This document shows, piece after piece, positions 6,773-8,239 of a stretch of DNA of 8,239 bases. The notes below the pieces were generated by a model, which saw only the letters and a program-made list of their open reading frames with translations, did not search any database and was not told the origin of the DNA. Source of the stretch: an uncultured Oscillospiraceae bacterium (GTDB lineage Bacteria; Bacillota; Clostridia; Oscillospirales; Oscillospiraceae). The stretch is from assembly GCA_934667095.1 (NCBI GenBank), contig CAKULE010000023.1:1-8239 (forward strand), in the 5' to 3' direction. The stretch's first letter is position 1. Each line of letters begins with the position of its first letter. The position numbers and the translations under genes are program-made.

Positions 6773-6809
6773 CAGGACATAATGTCCTGATAACAGGACG
6801 TTGTGTCCT
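6773..6809. promoter_or_regulatory. paired palindromes, likely enhancer (UAS) sites for the sigma-54 activator
   Basis: Site 1 (6773-6789) is a perfect 17-bp palindrome, CAGGACATAATGTCCTG. Site 2 (6795-6809) is AGGACGTTGTGTCCT, sharing the AGGAC-N5-GTCCT pattern. Their centres (6781 and 6802) are 21 bp apart, two helical turns, so dimers would sit on the same DNA face. They lie about 227 and 248 bp upstream of the predicted start of the + strand operon, a normal enhancer distance. Binding by the adjacent activator is inferred. Confidence 0.75.
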
Positions 6810-6812
6810 TTG

Positions 6813-7002
6813 CGGAGTGTACAGGAAAAAAGACAGTCCCGCCTGCCGGGGGAGAAAAGGGCGGGGCATTTTCCCGGGAAACGGGGGAAGAGAGGAGGAG
6901 AACGGCAGAAAAGTCGGAAATAAAATTTTTGCTTGCGGTAAGGCATTTTTGACTGACCTGACGGGGAAAACCGGGGCCCCGCCGTGGATGTGAAATGGAA
7001 CT
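6813..7002. other. spacer between enhancer sites and the sigma-54 promoter
   Basis: No gene is seen here. The stretch holds a purine-rich run (about 6880-6910), an AT-rich segment with AAATAAAATTTTT (6920-6932) that could bend DNA, and two short palindromes, TTTCCCGGGAAA (6870-6881) and CGGGGCCCCG (within 6971-6981). The AT segment may help the loop between enhancer and promoter; this is inferred. Confidence 0.4.
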
Positions 7003-7018
7003 TGGCACGGTGCTTGCA
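7003..7018 (+). promoter_or_regulatory. consensus sigma-54 (-24/-12) promoter
   Basis: The sequence TGGCACGGTGCTTGCA matches the TGGCACG-N4-TTGCA consensus at every defined base, with the invariant GG/GC spacing. Transcription would begin near 7029, giving a leader of about 80 bases before the dehydrogenase gene. It faces away from the divergent sigma-54 activator gene, the standard layout for such switches. Confidence 0.92.
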
Positions 7019-7109
7019 TAAGTAACTTGGCGACATGACGGATGCGCAGCAGCTTCTATCGGTCAACATTGGATAATTTCACAGTCTACGGAGAAAGGAA
7101 GATCAATTT

Positions 7110-8132
7110 ATGAGAAGCGCAGTTATGGGTGCGGGTTCCATCGGCATGTTCCTTGGAGCCAGCATTACGAAGAACGGCGGTCAGATCGATCTGATCGACA
7201 CCTTCAAGGGCAACATCGACGCCCTGAATGAGAACGGCGCAAAGATCACCGGCTTCACGGAGTTCACCGTGCCGGTGAAGGCCCTGACCCCGGACCAAAT
7301 GGAGGGCAAGTACGACCTGGTGTTCCTGTGCACCAAGCAGGTGGTCAACGAGGAAGTCGTCGGCTACGTGCTGCCCCATCTGGCTGACGATGGCTTTATT
7401 GTTACCCTGCAGAACGGCGTGCCCGAGCCCGCCATCGAGGCTCTGGTCGGCAAGGGCCGCGTGGCCGGCGGCGCGGTGGGCTTCGGTGCCACCTGGCTGG
7501 CTCCCGGCGTGGATCAGCTGACCTCCCCCATGACCACCGTTGAGAAGTACGCCTTCGACATCGGTGAGATGGACGGTTCCACCACCCCCCGTATTCTGGA
7601 GGCTCAGAAGCTGCTCCAGCTCTGCGGCGGCACCACCATCCTGCCTAACCTGATGGGCGTGCGCTGGGCCAAGGTCCTGATGAACTGCACCTTCTCCGGC
7701 ATGTCCGCCGCGCTGGGCTGCACCTTCGGCGAGGTGCTGGACGGCCCCATCTCCATCCAGTGCGTGGCCCATCTGGCGGACGAGGCCATCAAGGTCGCCC
7801 ACGCGGACGGCGTCCGGCTGGCCCACCTGCAGGGCGTTGACTTTGAGGAGCTGGAGCTCTCCTCCAAGGAAGACATCCCCAGCAAGTATCCTTTCTACCA
7901 GAAGGTCTGGGGTCCCCACAAGGCACTGAAGGCCTCCATGCTGCAGGATCTGGAGAAGAAACGCAAGACCGAGATCAGCTACATCAACGGCTACGTCTCC
8001 GCCCGCGGCAAGGCCAACGGCGTGCCCACCCCCTTCAACGACATGGTCTGCAAGGTCGTGGCCGAGGAAGAGGCGCAGGGTATCGTCAACAAGTATGACG
8101 AGGCGCTGAAGAACTTCCTGCCTCTGCTCTGA
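7110..8132 (+). CDS. ketopantoate-reductase-family (PanE/ApbA-fold) dehydrogenase
   Basis: This 340-residue cytoplasmic enzyme has an N-terminal Rossmann domain with GAGSIG (7-12). Family active-site residues are visible: K75 in CTKQ, N102 in QNGV, the likely catalytic K188 in WAKVLMN, S276 in SMLQD, and E288 in TEISYING. The family reduces 2-dehydropantoate to pantoate with NADPH, but includes many uncharacterised relatives. This member is about 40 residues longer than typical PanE, with extra sequence around 240-272. It is driven by a sigma-54 promoter and sits 31 bases before a beta-keto acid cleavage gene. A catabolic role, interconverting a hydroxy and a keto acid, is therefore more likely than pantothenate synthesis; that is inference. 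ATG 7110 follows AAGGAAG by 8 bases. Confidence 0.85.
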   Translation: MRSAVMGAGSIGMFLGASITKNGGQIDLIDTFKGNIDALNENGAKITGFTEFTVPVKALTPDQMEGKYDLVFLCTKQVVNEEVVGYVLPHLADDGFIVTLQNGVPEPAIEALVGKGRVAGGAVGFGATWLAPGVDQLTSPMTTVEKYAFDIGEMDGSTTPRILEAQKLLQLCGGTTILPNLMGVRWAKVLMNCTFSGMSAALGCTFGEVLDGPISIQCVAHLADEAIKVAHADGVRLAHLQGVDFEELELSSKEDIPSKYPFYQKVWGPHKALKASMLQDLEKKRKTEISYINGYVSARGKANGVPTPFNDMVCKVVAEEEAQGIVNKYDEALKNFLPLL

Positions 8133-8163
8133 TCCGCACAAAACGCAAAAGGAGAAATGAACT

Positions 8164-8239
8164 ATGGCTAAGAAGACGATCATTACCATCGCGACGACCG
8201 GCGCATGGCCGAAGAAGGAGAACAACCCGAACGTGCCGA
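8164..8239 (+). CDS. beta-keto acid cleavage enzyme (BKACE/Kce, DUF849), N-terminal fragment
   Basis: Only the first 25 codons are in the window. The start ATG follows AAAGGAG by about 9 bases and lies 31 bases after the dehydrogenase stop, so the two are probably cotranscribed. The segment TIITIATTGAW-KKENNPNVP matches the opening strand and TGA-xxxK-xNPxVP signature of the BKACE family, which includes 3-keto-5-aminohexanoate cleavage enzyme of lysine fermentation. These zinc enzymes transfer a beta-keto acid's end onto acetyl-CoA to give acetoacetate and a new CoA ester. The assignment rests on a short segment from memory of the family, and the substrate is unknown. Confidence 0.7.
   Translation, partial: MAKKTIITIATTGAWPKKENNPNVP

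Noticed and set aside
6999..7031. Direct repeat AACTTGGC, 25 bp apart, as a second sigma-54 promoter
   Set aside because: The second copy has no GC at the required -12 distance, so the repeat is probably chance.
6677..7069. N-terminal extension of the activator through the divergent regulatory region
   Set aside because: The stretch is non-conserved in character, contains promoters and palindromes, and has no good start. TTG 6676 sits at proper distance from GGGGAGAGG.
7086..8225. Long open frame on the - strand opposite the dehydrogenase
   Set aside because: Antisense to a clear PanE-fold gene, low-complexity composition (Gly, His, Val, Leu), and no credible start site.
1..8239. CRISPR array, tRNA, rRNA, insertion sequence or prophage genes
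   Set aside because: No regularly spaced repeats, cloverleaf-like sequences, transposase motifs or terminal inverted repeats were seen on either strand.

Overview
This is a GC-rich window of about 60-65% G+C. It carries Firmicutes-style promoters and Shine-Dalgarno sites, an S-layer homology (SLH) protein, a BspA-type leucine-rich-repeat protein and a sigma-54 enhancer-binding protein. That mix fits a high-GC gut Clostridia member (Oscillospiraceae/Flavonifractor-like). The taxon is inferred from gene content and composition, not from a marker gene.

Left part (1-2532): the 3' end of a surface protein with three SLH repeats runs on the + strand. It converges on a PepV-type M20 dipeptidase gene on the - strand, and two tandem hairpins separate them. 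The dipeptidase has a good sigma-A promoter and a short leader with a GC-rich hairpin. Next to it lies a decayed GNAT acetyltransferase gene. It keeps its start, ribosome binding site and C-terminus, but has a frameshift and has lost its central part.

Middle part (2294-5165, - strand): a galactokinase-family gene precedes the GNAT remnant by 15 bases, so the two were probably one operon. The kinase has its own sigma-A promoter and a perfect 15-bp hairpin in its leader. It carries a non-canonical sugar-binding motif, GGNHTD, where classical GalK has IGEHTD. Upstream is a cytoplasmic-looking leucine-rich-repeat protein.

Right part (5212-8239) is the most interesting. A PAS/AAA+/Fis-HTH sigma-54 activator (- strand) diverges from a + strand operon that encodes a ketopantoate-reductase-fold dehydrogenase and the start of a beta-keto acid cleavage enzyme (BKACE/Kce, DUF849). 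The roughly 430-bp divergent region holds a consensus sigma-54 -24/-12 promoter facing the operon. It also holds two AGGAC-N5-GTCCT palindromes exactly 21 bp apart, which are likely enhancer sites, and a TTGACA-17-TATGCT promoter for the activator. Together they form a complete sigma-54 switch. The inferred job is inducible breakdown of a beta-hydroxy or beta-keto acid whose identity cannot be read here. A second, weaker sigma-54-like site lies in front of the leucine-rich-repeat gene and may link it to the same circuit.
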